DNA of 32,756 nucleotides, taken from positions 1-32,756 of the forward strand of contig CAZYVD010000027.1 in assembly GCA_964651045.1 (NCBI GenBank), read 5' to 3'. Position 1 is the stretch's first letter. Every line of letters begins with the position of its first letter. Origin of the DNA: CAZYVD01 sp964651045 (GTDB lineage Bacteria > Zhuqueibacterota > QNDG01 > DSAB01). The notes under the pieces are model-generated. The model was not told where the DNA came from and made no database searches. It was given only the letters and a program-made list of their open reading frames with translations. This document shows, one piece after another, positions 1 to 8,018 of this stretch. Position numbers and translations under genes: made by a program.

Positions 1-92
1 AGCCGATAGCGATGGAGGAGGGGTTGAGGTTTGCCATAAGAGAGGGAGGCAGAACTGTTGGTGCTGGTGTTGTAGGAAAGATAATTGAGTAG
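1..92 (+). CDS. tuf: Elongation factor Tu, C-terminal end (partial)
   Basis: The first 30 codons (frame starting at base 3) read as the end of EF-Tu: PIAMEEGLRFAIREGG, then RTVGAGVV, stop TAG at 90-92. This matches the conserved final beta-barrel domain of EF-Tu, the GTPase that brings aminoacyl-tRNA to the ribosome. Most of the gene lies upstream of the window. Its position 28 bases before rpsJ is the usual fusa-tuf-rpsJ (str-S10) arrangement, so the S10 genes are probably co-transcribed with it. No terminator is visible in the gap. Confidence 0.95.
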   Translation, partial: PIAMEEGLRFAIREGGRTVGAGVVGKIIE

Positions 93-120
93 TAAGGTTT
101 AAAGAAGGGAGTTAGTCAGA

Positions 121-429
121 GTGGCCGGACAAAATATTAGAATTAAGTTAAAGGCCTATGACCACCACTTGATCGATAAGTCTACCAGTAGAATAGTAAA
201 GACTGCAAAGTCGACAGGAGCAGTGATCTCCGGTCCTATTCCGCTGCCGACCAAGAAAACGGTATATACGGTCTTGCGTTCACCTCATGTTGACAAGAAG
301 TCTCGCGAACAGTTTGAGATGCGAATTCACAAGCGGTTGATCGATATATTGAACGCATCGGCAAAGACCGTAGACGCATTGATGAAGCTTGAGTTGCCTG
401 CTGGTGTAGATGTTGAAATAAAAGTTTGA
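121..429 (+). CDS. rpsJ: 30S ribosomal protein S10
   Basis: This 102-residue protein has normal length for S10 and carries the family block LRSPHVDKKSREQFE at about residues 52-66 and the IRIKLKAYDH start. S10 sits in the head of the 30S subunit; with NusB it is also known in other bacteria as a transcription antitermination factor. The start is a GTG, placed by an AAGGGAG ribosome site at 105-111. It opens the S10 part of the cluster, 28 bases after tuf and 37 bases before the chosen rplC start. Confidence 0.98.
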   Translation: MAGQNIRIKLKAYDHHLIDKSTSRIVKTAKSTGAVISGPIPLPTKKTVYTVLRSPHVDKKSREQFEMRIHKRLIDILNASAKTVDALMKLELPAGVDVEIKV

Positions 430-466
430 GTAATATGTAAAAATGAGACTTAAGGATAATGGTGAG

Positions 467-1081
467 ATGAGAGGTCTTTTAGGTAGAAAAATTGGAATGA
501 CAAGGTATTTTGATGAAAGTGGTAATTCGATTCCAGCAACACTTATCGAAGCTGGTCCATGTACTGTGGTACAGATAAAAAATATCGATAAAGATGGATA
601 TAATGCTGTTCAGCTTGGTTTTTTAAAGCAGAAGGAGAAGAGAGTAACAAAACCTCTTTTAGGCCACTTTCGTCGTGCAAATGCGGTTCCACACAGAATA
701 TTGAGAGAGTTCAGAGATTTTGATCTTGATATCAAGGTTGGAGAGCAAATTGGAGTCGATCTGTTTTCAGAGGGTGATATTGTTAATATAACAGGTTACT
801 CCAAAGGACGCGGATTTGCTGGAGTAGTAAAACGACACGGTTTTAAGGGTGGAGTAAAATCGCATGGACAATCTGACAGGCATAGAGCGCCCGGTTCTAT
901 TGGACAGTCTGCAAATCCGAAACGTGTTTTTAAGGGAGTCCGTATGGCAGGCAGGATGGGTAATGAGAGGGTAACAATTAAGAATTTAGAAATATTGAAA
1001 ATATTCAAGGATAAAAACCTGATTCTTGTGAAGGGTGCTGTGCCAGGACACAGAAATAGTATTGTTGAAATTCATTGTTAA
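467..1081 (+). CDS. rplC: 50S ribosomal protein L3
   Basis: L3 is an early-assembling 50S protein that reaches towards the peptidyl-transferase centre. The typical start MRGLLGRKIGMTRYF is present, and the conserved loop GQSDRHRAPGSIGQSANP lies in the C-terminal half. The reading frame can be extended upstream to an ATG at 443, but that start has no ribosome site. The ATG at 467 has AAGGA at 452-456 and matches the family start, giving 204 residues. The gene is followed after 21 bases by rplD. Confidence 0.95.
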   Translation: MRGLLGRKIGMTRYFDESGNSIPATLIEAGPCTVVQIKNIDKDGYNAVQLGFLKQKEKRVTKPLLGHFRRANAVPHRILREFRDFDLDIKVGEQIGVDLFSEGDIVNITGYSKGRGFAGVVKRHGFKGGVKSHGQSDRHRAPGSIGQSANPKRVFKGVRMAGRMGNERVTIKNLEILKIFKDKNLILVKGAVPGHRNSIVEIHC

Positions 1082-1102
1082 ACAACAGTAGGTGGTAAGA
1101 GA

Positions 1103-1732
1103 GTGAAATTGGATGTATATAAAATAGATGGTTCAAAGACCGGTGAGAAAATTGAGTTGAAGCCGGCAGTATTTGGAATCGAGCCAAATGATCATGCAAT
1201 ATGGCAGGCGGTTGTGACAGAGATGACAAATCGGCGCCAAGGAAATGCATCGACAAAAAATAGATCTGCTGTACGTGGTGGAGGAAGAAAGCCGTGGAGG
1301 CAGAAGGGCAGAGGTACGGCTCGTGCAGGAACAATAAGGTCTCCACTATGGAGAGGAGGAGGCAGAATCTTTGGGCCTCAGCCAAAGGATTATCACATTA
1401 AGATCAATAAAAAAGTAAAGAGGCTGGCAAGAAAATCTGCTCTGACCTATAAGGCAAGAGAGGAAAAGATTAAATTAATTGAAGACTTTTCATTCGATGC
1501 CCCAAAGACAAAGAGTATGGCAGAGATAATGAACAAGTTAAAATTGGACAGCGTTAAAACTCTGATTCTTTTGGCAGCAAGAGATCAAAACATATATCTT
1601 TCGAGTAGAAATATTCCAGATCTGTCTGTTAAAGGAGCAGGTGAATTTTCGACTTATGATGTTTTGGATTCTGATGTGGTTATAATTCAAAAAAGTGCAT
1701 TGGACATAATATATGAGGTTTTGAGCAAGTGA
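1103..1732 (+). CDS. rplD: 50S ribosomal protein L4
   Basis: L4 is a 23S rRNA-binding protein whose long loop lines the exit tunnel. That loop is seen here as GGGRKPWRQKGRGTARAG followed by RSPLWRGGGRIFGPQP (about residues 53-90). It has 209 residues and a GTG start. Its TGA stop overlaps the GTG start of rplW (GTGA at 1729-1732), implying translational coupling. In E. coli L4 is the autogenous repressor of the S10 operon; nothing here shows whether that applies. Confidence 0.97.
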   Translation: MKLDVYKIDGSKTGEKIELKPAVFGIEPNDHAIWQAVVTEMTNRRQGNASTKNRSAVRGGGRKPWRQKGRGTARAGTIRSPLWRGGGRIFGPQPKDYHIKINKKVKRLARKSALTYKAREEKIKLIEDFSFDAPKTKSMAEIMNKLKLDSVKTLILLAARDQNIYLSSRNIPDLSVKGAGEFSTYDVLDSDVVIIQKSALDIIYEVLSK

Positions 1733-2019
1733 AGGCAAATAGAAATATTATAATAAAACCAATAGTGACTGAGAAAATGTCAGGGCTGCAGGAGAAAGAG
1801 AATAAAGTTGCATTCGTTGTTGATAGGAGTGCAAACAAAATAGAGATTCGCAAAGCAGTTGAAAAAAAGTTTAACGTTAAAGTAAAGAAGATAGCCACTG
1901 TTAATATTAAGGGAAAAACAAAGAGACTGGGAAGGTTTGAGGGAAGAAGATCGAGCTGGAAAAAGGCTATAGTAACGTTGAGAGAAGGCTTTAGTATAGA
2001 TTTTTTTGAGGGAAAATAA
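1729..2019 (+). CDS. rplW: 50S ribosomal protein L23
   Basis: This 96-residue L23 has the family pattern IIIKPIVTEKM near the start, KVAFVVDRSANKIEIRKAVE in the middle, and the GKTKRLGRFEGRRSSWKKA loop. L23 sits at the tunnel exit and docks trigger factor and the signal recognition particle. The GTG start overlaps the rplD stop by four bases, so translation is probably coupled. Confidence 0.97.
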   Translation: MKANRNIIIKPIVTEKMSGLQEKENKVAFVVDRSANKIEIRKAVEKKFNVKVKKIATVNIKGKTKRLGRFEGRRSSWKKAIVTLREGFSIDFFEGK

Positions 2020-2023
2020 TTTT

Positions 2024-2848
2024 ATGGCAGTCAAAAGTTTTAAACCAGTAACTCCATCTCAGAGATACAAGACCGTATCTACTTTTGAGGAGATAACAAG
2101 AAAAGGACCCGAGAAGTCACTCATACGGCCTCTTCCAAAGAAGGGGGGAAGAAATAGCCAGGGAAGGATAACGGTAAGGAGAAGGGGTGGAGGACATAAG
2201 AGATTCTACAGGATAATTGATTTTAAAAGGGATAAAGATAATGTTCCTGCAAAGGTTGCTGCGATTGAGTATGATCCTAACAGATCGGCCAGAATCGCAC
2301 TTCTTCACTATGCTGATGGAGAGAAGCGATACATCCTTGCTCCACATAACATAAGTGTAGGCGATACTGTAATGTCTGGTGAAGATGTAGAAATAAAGGA
2401 TGGAAATGTTCTTCCATTGAGTAAGATTCCATTGGGTACCTCTGTGCACAACATCGAATTAAAACCAGGCAATGGTGGAAAGATTGTAAGGAGTGCTGGA
2501 ACTTCAGCAAGGATAATGGCCAAAGAGGGTGGATATGTTCATTTAAAACTTCCCTCTGGTGAAGTAAGAATGGTACACGAGAGGTGTCGGGCAACGATTG
2601 GACAGATAGGGAATTTGGATAATATCAACATATCCTTGGGCAAGGCAGGAAGATCACGCTGGTTGGGCAGAAGGCCAAAGGTTAGGGGTGTTGCAATGAA
2701 CCCGATTGATCATCCAATGGGAGGAGGTGAAGGAAAGTCTTCTGGTGGGAGACATCCAACTACGCCATGGGGTAAGCCAACTAAAGGATACAAGACAAGA
2801 CCAAAACGTAAAAAGTCTGATTCATTAATAGTAAAACGAAGAAAATAG
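2024..2848 (+). CDS. rplB: 50S ribosomal protein L2
   Basis: L2 is a core 50S protein needed for subunit joining and near the peptidyl-transferase centre. The signatures are the start MAVKSFKPVTPSQRYKT, the RGGGHKRFYR block, and the C-terminal NPIDHPMGGGEGKSSGGRHP with the conserved histidine. The ATG at 2024 is preferred over an upstream in-frame TTG at 2006, because that TTG overlaps the rplW end and the GAGGGA ribosome site (2008-2013) lies between them. The result is 274 residues, normal for the family. Confidence 0.97.
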   Translation: MAVKSFKPVTPSQRYKTVSTFEEITRKGPEKSLIRPLPKKGGRNSQGRITVRRRGGGHKRFYRIIDFKRDKDNVPAKVAAIEYDPNRSARIALLHYADGEKRYILAPHNISVGDTVMSGEDVEIKDGNVLPLSKIPLGTSVHNIELKPGNGGKIVRSAGTSARIMAKEGGYVHLKLPSGEVRMVHERCRATIGQIGNLDNINISLGKAGRSRWLGRRPKVRGVAMNPIDHPMGGGEGKSSGGRHPTTPWGKPTKGYKTRPKRKKSDSLIVKRRK

Positions 2849-2858
2849 GGGAAAACGG

Positions 2859-3143
2859 ATGGGGCGATCTATTAAAAAAGGACCATATGTTGATCAGAAA
2901 CTTCTCAAGAAGGTTGAGGAGTTGAATAAGTCCAATACAAAGAAGGTAATAAAAACGTGGGCAAGGAGGAGCACTATTCCACCAGAATTTGTTGGTCATA
3001 CGCTTGCAATCCATAATGGGAAAAAGTTTATACCTGTTTTTATTACTGAAAACATGGTAGGGCATAAACTTGGAGAGTTCGCTCCTACTAGGACTTTCAG
3101 GTCACATGGTGGCAAAAAGGCCAGAGAAACAAGAGTATCTTAA
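2859..3143 (+). CDS. rpsS: 30S ribosomal protein S19
   Basis: S19 is a protein of the 30S head that contacts S13 and the A-site finger. The 94-residue product begins MGRSIKKGPYVDQKLLKKV and contains RRSTIPPEFVGHTLAIHNG and the GEFAPTRTFRSHGG block, all diagnostic. The spacing to rplB is 10 bases, as expected for an operon. Confidence 0.98.
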   Translation: MGRSIKKGPYVDQKLLKKVEELNKSNTKKVIKTWARRSTIPPEFVGHTLAIHNGKKFIPVFITENMVGHKLGEFAPTRTFRSHGGKKARETRVS

Positions 3144-3159
3144 AGGGTGAGCATAAGAG

Positions 3160-3510
3160 ATGGAAGCAAAAGCAGTTGCTAAATTCATAAGGATGTCGCC
3201 GCGTAAAGTACGTCAGGTAGCAGATGTTGTTCGCGGAAAACAGGTCGAGGAGGCAATAAATATTCTTCACTTTACGAACAAAAAGGCTTCGGGCCCTGTT
3301 GAGAAGGTAATTCGTTCTGCAGTAGCAAATGCAGTCAATAAAGAGGAAGGAGCAAAATTGGATCCAGAAAGCCTCTTTATCAAAGAGATACGAGTCGACC
3401 AGGGGCCAACCATGCGCAGGTACAGGCCAAGGGCGATGGGCAGGGTAACGATCATAAGAAAGAGATTTTGTCATATATCGGTTGTATTAACAGATGTATT
3501 AAAACAATAA
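3160..3510 (+). CDS. rplV: 50S ribosomal protein L22
   Basis: L22 is a 23S rRNA-binding protein whose beta-hairpin narrows the exit tunnel. The family features are RMSPRKVRQVADVVRGK near the start, ANAVNKE in the middle and the hairpin GPTMRRYRPRAMGRV. It has 116 residues and an ATG start, 16 bases after rpsS and 13 before rpsC. Confidence 0.97.
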   Translation: MEAKAVAKFIRMSPRKVRQVADVVRGKQVEEAINILHFTNKKASGPVEKVIRSAVANAVNKEEGAKLDPESLFIKEIRVDQGPTMRRYRPRAMGRVTIIRKRFCHISVVLTDVLKQ

Positions 3511-3523
3511 ATCGGAGGATGAT

Positions 3524-4153
3524 TTGGGACAAAAAACCCATCCAATAGGTTTTAGGTTAGGATTCAATAAATCATGGAAATCTCTCTGGTTCGATGAAAA
3601 GGAGTTTCCAAAGAAGTTAGAAGAAGATTTAATGCTGAGAAAATATATTCTGAAGAGACTGCAGAATGCTGGTGTATCTCAGATTGAGATTAAAAGGACT
3701 CCTAAAAGAATCACTCTCACTATTCATACATCGCGACCAGGGATTGTGATAGGCAAGAAGGGAGCAGAAGTCGATAAATTAAAAGAGGAGCTTCAGCGTC
3801 TCACTTCGCAGGAGATTCAATTGAACATTCATGAAATAAAACGTCCCGAACTGGATGCATATCTGGTAGCAGATAATATTGCCAAGCAGATAGAATCAAA
3901 GGTTTCTTTTAGAAGGGCAATGAAGAGGGCGATAACGGCAACCATGCGCATGGGTGCAGAGGGAGTGAGAATAAAGTGTGCAGGTCGTCTTGGTGGGGCG
4001 GATATGGCCAGAACAGAGCAGTACAAAGAGGGAAGGATACCACTGCATACTCTGCGTGCAGACATTGATTATGCAAAAGTAAATGCTCTGACAACTTATG
4101 GAATAATTGGCATAAAGGTTTGGATTTGTAAAGGTGAGCTTGTTGGAACCTAA
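3524..4153 (+). CDS. rpsC: 30S ribosomal protein S3
   Basis: S3 lies at the mRNA entry side of the 30S subunit and takes part in mRNA unwinding. The start MGQKTHPIGFRLGFNKSW, the KH-domain loop IVIGKKGAEVDKL (about residues 74-86) and the C-terminal domain with GRLGGADMARTEQYKEGRIP are all present. It has 209 residues. The start is a TTG, supported by GGAGGAT at 3514-3520. Confidence 0.97.
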   Translation: MGQKTHPIGFRLGFNKSWKSLWFDEKEFPKKLEEDLMLRKYILKRLQNAGVSQIEIKRTPKRITLTIHTSRPGIVIGKKGAEVDKLKEELQRLTSQEIQLNIHEIKRPELDAYLVADNIAKQIESKVSFRRAMKRAITATMRMGAEGVRIKCAGRLGGADMARTEQYKEGRIPLHTLRADIDYAKVNALTTYGIIGIKVWICKGELVGT

Positions 4154-4168
4154 GAGAGGAATTGAGTT

Positions 4169-4591
4169 ATGTTAATGCCCAAGAAAGTAAAATGGAGACG
4201 TCAGCAGCGTGGTCGGATGAGAGGCAAGGCATATAGGGGTTCTGCAATATCGTTTGGAACCTATGGATTAAAGGCAACAGAGCCTGCATGGGTCACCAGT
4301 AGGCAGATCGAAGCTGCGAGGGTTGCAATTACAAGATACATTAAGAGAAGCGGCAAGTTGTGGATCAGAATTTTTCCAGATAAACCAATAACCGTAAAAC
4401 CTGCAGAGACGAGAATGGGAAAGGGAAAGGGTTCTCCAGAATATTGGGTGGCAGTAGTAAAACCTGGAAGGATACTGTTTGAACTGGAGGGACTCTCCTA
4501 TGAGATAGCCAAAGAAGCAATGAGGCTTGCCTCATACAAACTTCCAATGAGAACGAGATTTGTTTCGACAGAAGAAGGAGGAGGAGAGTGA
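4169..4591 (+). CDS. rplP: 50S ribosomal protein L16
   Basis: L16 helps organise the A-site region of the 50S subunit. The product begins MLMPKKVKWRRQQRGRMRG and contains the motifs FGTYGLKATEPAWVTSRQIEA and KPAETRMGKGKGSPEYWVA (each near-identical to the family). It has 140 residues. Its TGA stop shares a base with the ATG of rpmC, a TGATG coupling. Confidence 0.97.
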   Translation: MLMPKKVKWRRQQRGRMRGKAYRGSAISFGTYGLKATEPAWVTSRQIEAARVAITRYIKRSGKLWIRIFPDKPITVKPAETRMGKGKGSPEYWVAVVKPGRILFELEGLSYEIAKEAMRLASYKLPMRTRFVSTEEGGGE

Positions 4592-4809
4592 TGAAGATGG
4601 AAGAGATAAGACAACTGCCGGAAGATGAATTAAAGATTAGATTACAGGATGCAGAAGAAGAGCTGGAGAATTTATATTTTCAACATTCGATTCACCAGTT
4701 GGATAATCCCCTTAAAATTAGGTATTTACGACGTGATATTGCAAGAATAAAGACCGTATTAAGGGAGTATGAATTGGGTATAAGAAAAAGAAAAGAATCG
4801 CAGGCATGA
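4591..4809 (+). CDS. rpmC: 50S ribosomal protein L29
   Basis: L29 is a small helical-hairpin protein near the tunnel exit, next to L23. The product, 72 residues, reads MKMEEIRQLPEDELKIRL, with the family pattern LYFQHSIHQLDNP and RRDIARIKTVLRE. GTG at 4588, ATG at 4591 and ATG at 4597 are possible starts. 4591 is chosen because it overlaps the rplP stop (TGATG) and has the best distance from the AAGGAGGAGG site at 4575-4584. Confidence 0.93.
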   Translation: MKMEEIRQLPEDELKIRLQDAEEELENLYFQHSIHQLDNPLKIRYLRRDIARIKTVLREYELGIRKRKESQA

Positions 4810-4819
4810 GGAATTTCAG

Positions 4820-5077
4820 ATGACAGAAAGACCTAGAAGAAAGACGTTTGTTGGGAAGGTTGTAAGCAATAAGATGGAAAAGACGGTAACCGTCTTAGTG
4901 GAGAGAAAGTTTCGTCATCCTCTATATAAGAAGTTTGTCAAAAAGTCCACCAAATTTATGGTACATGATGAGAACAATGAGTGTAACATTGGGGATATTG
5001 TACAGATTGCAGAGACTCGACCGCTCAGTAAAAGGAAGAGATGGAGATTGGTTGAGATAATAGAGAAAGTCAAATGA
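4820..5077 (+). CDS. rpsQ: 30S ribosomal protein S17
   Basis: S17 is a primary 16S rRNA-binding protein with an OB fold. The 85-residue sequence shows KTFVGKVVSNKMEKTVTVLV, HPLYKKFVKKSTKFMVHDE and IAETRPLSKRKRWRLVEI, which are the standard family blocks. It begins 10 bases after rpmC, as in the canonical order. Confidence 0.97.
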   Translation: MTERPRRKTFVGKVVSNKMEKTVTVLVERKFRHPLYKKFVKKSTKFMVHDENNECNIGDIVQIAETRPLSKRKRWRLVEIIEKVK

Positions 5078-5101
5078 CAATCAATCGGGGATTATATCAA
5101 G

Positions 5102-5470
5102 ATGATTGAACAAGAAACAAAATTGAATGTTGCAGACAATACAGGGGCAAAGAAGGTTAAGTGCATTAAGGTACTTGGAGGTACAAACAGAAGATACGGA
5201 TTCGTTGGTGATGTGATAATTGTATCTGTGAAGAATGCAATACCTGGTGGGACAGTTAAAAAAGGTGATGTGAGTAAGGCGGTCATCGTTCGTACAAAAA
5301 AGGAGGTAGGCAGGCCAGATGGTTCCTACATCCGTTTTGATGATAATGCTGTAGTACTGATAAATGATCAGCACGAACCAAAGGGCACACGCATTTTTGG
5401 TCCTGTTGCCAGAGAACTTCGCGAAAAGCAGTTTGCCAAAATTGTATCTCTTGCCCCAGAGGTATTATAA
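5102..5470 (+). CDS. rplN: 50S ribosomal protein L14
   Basis: L14 forms an intersubunit bridge and binds silencing and GTPase factors at the factor side. The product begins MIEQETKLNVADNTGAKKV and contains GDVIIVSVKNAIPGG, RPDGSYIRFDDNAVVLI and the C-terminal GPVARELREK block. It has 122 residues, the standard length. Confidence 0.98.
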   Translation: MIEQETKLNVADNTGAKKVKCIKVLGGTNRRYGFVGDVIIVSVKNAIPGGTVKKGDVSKAVIVRTKKEVGRPDGSYIRFDDNAVVLINDQHEPKGTRIFGPVARELREKQFAKIVSLAPEVL

Positions 5471-5489
5471 TAAGGTAGGATGTTTAAAG

Positions 5490-5804
5490 ATGAAGATAGT
5501 TAAAAACGATACTGTCCTTGTAATCTCTGGAAATTATCGAGGAAAGAAGGGAAAGGTTTTAAAGGTCTTTCCAAAGAACCAGCGGATAATTGTTGAGGGA
5601 GTGAATTTTATAAAGAGGCATACCAAGCCGACACAGAAGAATCAACAGGGTGGAATAATTGAAAAAGAGGCTACAATTCATGTGTCGAATTGCAAGGTTA
5701 TCTGTCCAAAGTGTAATCAAGCGACAAGGATTGGATATAAGGTTCTTGAGAATAAAAAGAGAGTACGCATCTGCAGAAAGTGCGAAGAGATGCTGGTAAC
5801 CTGA
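5490..5804 (+). CDS. rplX: 50S ribosomal protein L24, cysteine-bearing form
   Basis: L24 is an assembly-initiating 23S rRNA-binding protein with a KOW motif, seen here in KNDTVLVISGNYRGKKGKVL at the start. The C-terminal part keeps two CxxC pairs (CPKC and CRKC, about residues 70-96), a probable zinc knuckle. The frame is open upstream to 5364 inside rplN, but the ATG at 5490 follows a GTAGGA site (5475-5480) and fits the family start. This gives 104 residues. Confidence 0.95.
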   Translation: MKIVKNDTVLVISGNYRGKKGKVLKVFPKNQRIIVEGVNFIKRHTKPTQKNQQGGIIEKEATIHVSNCKVICPKCNQATRIGYKVLENKKRVRICRKCEEMLVT

Positions 5805-5836
5805 TTTAAATTGAGCCAATAGGAGAAATAGTATAG

Positions 5837-6409
5837 ATGAAAAGTTCGAAGAACGATTATATACCAAGGCTGCTGACCAAATATAAAGAGGAGATTGTTC
5901 CTCACTTGATGAAACACTTTAAATTTGACAATGTAATGCAGGTTCCGAGGCTTGAGAAGATCGTGCTCAATATGGGAGTAGGAGATGCTGTTCAGGATGC
6001 AAAGTATTTAGATGGAGCATTGGAGGATCTTAAGGTTATCAGTGGCCAGAAACCCATTGTCACAAAGGCTAAAAGATCTATTTCTAATTTTAAGTTGCGT
6101 GAGGGAAATCCAATTGGGTGCAAGGTTACCCTGAGAAGATGGAGAATGTACGAGTTTTTGGACAGGCTGATTAGTGTTGCAATTCCACGTATTCGTGATT
6201 TCAGGGGATTGAGCCATAAAGGTTTTGATGGCAGGGGAAATTATACAATAGGAATACGTGAACAGATCATATTCCCAGAGGTTAATTACGATAAAGTAGT
6301 AAAGATGAGAGGTCTAAATATAACACTGGTAACCACTGGAAGTAGTGATGAGGAGGCATACGAACTCTTAAAGGGGCTTGGGATTCCCTTTAGGGAGAAA
6401 AAAGATTAG
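5837..6409 (+). CDS. rplE: 50S ribosomal protein L5
   Basis: L5 binds 5S rRNA and contacts the P-site tRNA. Conserved blocks visible are PRLEKIVLNMGVGDAV, TGQ-like SGQKPIVTKAKRSISNFK, REGNPIGCKVTLR and GNYTIGIREQIIFPEV. The length of 190 residues is slightly above the usual 179-180 because of a longer N-terminus (MKSSKNDYIPRLLTKYKEE). The start at 5837 is the only good ATG. Confidence 0.97.
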   Translation: MKSSKNDYIPRLLTKYKEEIVPHLMKHFKFDNVMQVPRLEKIVLNMGVGDAVQDAKYLDGALEDLKVISGQKPIVTKAKRSISNFKLREGNPIGCKVTLRRWRMYEFLDRLISVAIPRIRDFRGLSHKGFDGRGNYTIGIREQIIFPEVNYDKVVKMRGLNITLVTTGSSDEEAYELLKGLGIPFREKKD

Positions 6410-6436
6410 AGTAAATAAAATTTAGGAGAGTTTTCT

Positions 6437-6622
6437 GTGGCTCGCAAATCATTAATAGCAAAGTCGAAAAGAAAGCAAAAGTTTAAAGTAAGAGAGTACA
6501 ACAGGTGCAGCAGGTGTGGAAGGTCGAGGGGATATTTAAGGAAATTTAACCTTTGCAGAATTTGTTTCAGGGAGCTTGCCCTTTCCGGAGAAATACCAGG
6601 AGTAAGGAAGGCCAGCTGGTAA
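6437..6622 (+). CDS. rpsN: 30S ribosomal protein S14, zinc-binding (type Z)
   Basis: This is the short, 61-residue form of S14, with the zinc site CSRCGRSRGYLRKFNLCRIC (CxxC-x12-CxxC, about residues 23-42). It ends PGVRKASW, as in the family. S14 lies in the 30S head. The start is GTG at 6437 with AGGAGAG six bases upstream. The longer zinc-free paralogue found in many bacteria is not in this window. Confidence 0.97.
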   Translation: MARKSLIAKSKRKQKFKVREYNRCSRCGRSRGYLRKFNLCRICFRELALSGEIPGVRKASW

Positions 6623-6643
6623 AAATATAGGAGAAGTTTTAAT

Positions 6644-7042
6644 ATGTCAATGAATGATCCCATTGCAGATTATCTTACAAGAATTAGAAACGCAATATTG
6701 GCAAGACACAGCAAGGTCGATGTGCCGGCCTCGAGAATGATAACAGCAATAACCCAGATATTGTTAGATGAGGGATATATAAAAAATTATACAAAGATCG
6801 ATAACGAGCATCAGAGCATGATTAGAATATATTTAAAATACAACAAGGACGGCAAAAATGTTATTACAAATTTGAAGCGAGTAAGTCGTCCAGGATTCAG
6901 ACAGTATGCAAAGGTAAGAGATCTGCCCAGGGTTCTAAATGGTCTGGGAACTGCTATTATTTCAACACCAAAGGGAATAGTTACTGAAAAGCAGGCGAGG
7001 CGTGAGAATGTGGGTGGAGAGATTATCTGTTATGTATGGTAA
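6644..7042 (+). CDS. rpsH: 30S ribosomal protein S8
   Basis: S8 binds the central domain of 16S rRNA and is the known autogenous repressor of the spc operon in E. coli. The start MSMNDPIADYLTRIRNA, the central KNVITNLKRVSRPG and the C-terminal GLGTAIISTPKGIVT-x-GGEIICYVW are diagnostic. It has 132 residues. Confidence 0.98.
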   Translation: MSMNDPIADYLTRIRNAILARHSKVDVPASRMITAITQILLDEGYIKNYTKIDNEHQSMIRIYLKYNKDGKNVITNLKRVSRPGFRQYAKVRDLPRVLNGLGTAIISTPKGIVTEKQARRENVGGEIICYVW

Positions 7043-7057
7043 ATAGAGGAGTAGAAG

Positions 7058-7594
7058 TTGTCAAGAATTGGAAACTTACCAATATCGATTCCACAGGGAA
7101 TAAAGATAAATAAAGAGAAGAGTAAAGTGGTTGTCGAAGGGCCAAAGGGAATCATTGAACAGAGAATACATCCAGATATGGAAGTAGTTATTGAGAACGA
7201 CATCATATTGGTAAAACGGCCGACAGAAAATAAGTTTCATAAATCTCTTCATGGTCTTACTCGTACTCTGATTCAAAATATGATTTTGGGTGTGACAGAA
7301 GGATTCGAAAAGAGGCTGGAAATTGTGGGCGTTGGTTACCGGGCCGAAAAGAAGGGAAAGGCAGTAGTTTTTCAGCTTGGATATTCTCATCCAATCTATT
7401 TTGTCCCACCAGAAGGAATTGAGATAGATGTTCCTTCAAACACCTCTGTAATAATAAAGGGGATTGATAAACAGCTTGTTGGTCAGGTGGCTGCTAAAAT
7501 ACGTTCGTTTCGACCGCCAGAACCCTATAAGGGTAAAGGGATAAGGTATGAGGGTGAATATATAAGAAGAAAGGCGGGTAAGGCAGCAGTTTAA
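7058..7594 (+). CDS. rplF: 50S ribosomal protein L6
   Basis: L6 lies near the factor-binding site of the 50S subunit. It begins MSRIGNLPISIPQGIKI and has the C-terminal signature PPEPYKGKGIRYEGEYIRRK. It has 178 residues. The start is TTG at 7058, placed by AGAGGAG at 7045-7051. Confidence 0.97.
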   Translation: MSRIGNLPISIPQGIKINKEKSKVVVEGPKGIIEQRIHPDMEVVIENDIILVKRPTENKFHKSLHGLTRTLIQNMILGVTEGFEKRLEIVGVGYRAEKKGKAVVFQLGYSHPIYFVPPEGIEIDVPSNTSVIIKGIDKQLVGQVAAKIRSFRPPEPYKGKGIRYEGEYIRRKAGKAAV

Positions 7595-7635
7595 GATTAT
7601 TTTTGATTAAAAAAGGTAGCGGAGATAGTTTTCAA

Positions 7636-7995
7636 ATGAAAAAGAACAATAGGCATGAAATAATAAAGAGACGGGTGCGAAAACGGATTCGTGGTACTAG
7701 CGAGAGGCCTCGTTTGAGGGTATTCAGGAGCAGCAAATTTATTTATGCACAGTTAATCGACGACACTCAGGATAAGACGATAATAACGGTTTCGAGTCTT
7801 TCTAAGTCGTTGAGTGAAAAGATTTCAAAAACTAAGGGGAAAATTGAGGCGGCCAGGATCGTTGGACAGGCAATAGGAGAAGAAGCAAAAAAGAGAAAAA
7901 TAACAAGAGTCGTTTTTGATAGAAATGGATATAAATATCATGGACGGGTAAAGGCCCTTGCAGAGGGTGCAAGAGAGGCGGGGTTGGAGTTTTAA
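7636..7995 (+). CDS. rplR: 50S ribosomal protein L18
   Basis: L18 binds 5S rRNA together with L5. The pattern RRVRKRIRGTSERPRLRVFR at the start and FDRNGYKYHGRVKALAEGAR at the end identify it. The frame can be extended to a TTG at 7603, but the ATG at 7636 fits the family start (MKKNNRHEIIKRR) and has GGAG at 7621-7624. This gives 119 residues. Confidence 0.95.
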   Translation: MKKNNRHEIIKRRVRKRIRGTSERPRLRVFRSSKFIYAQLIDDTQDKTIITVSSLSKSLSEKISKTKGKIEAARIVGQAIGEEAKKRKITRVVFDRNGYKYHGRVKALAEGAREAGLEF

Positions 7996-8018
7996 CTAGT
8001 AAAAGCACGGAGTATGAT

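Noticed and set aside
5364..5489. N-terminal extension of L24 into rplN
   Set aside because: The extension overlaps rplN in another frame, resembles no L24, and the ATG at 5490 has its own ribosome site.
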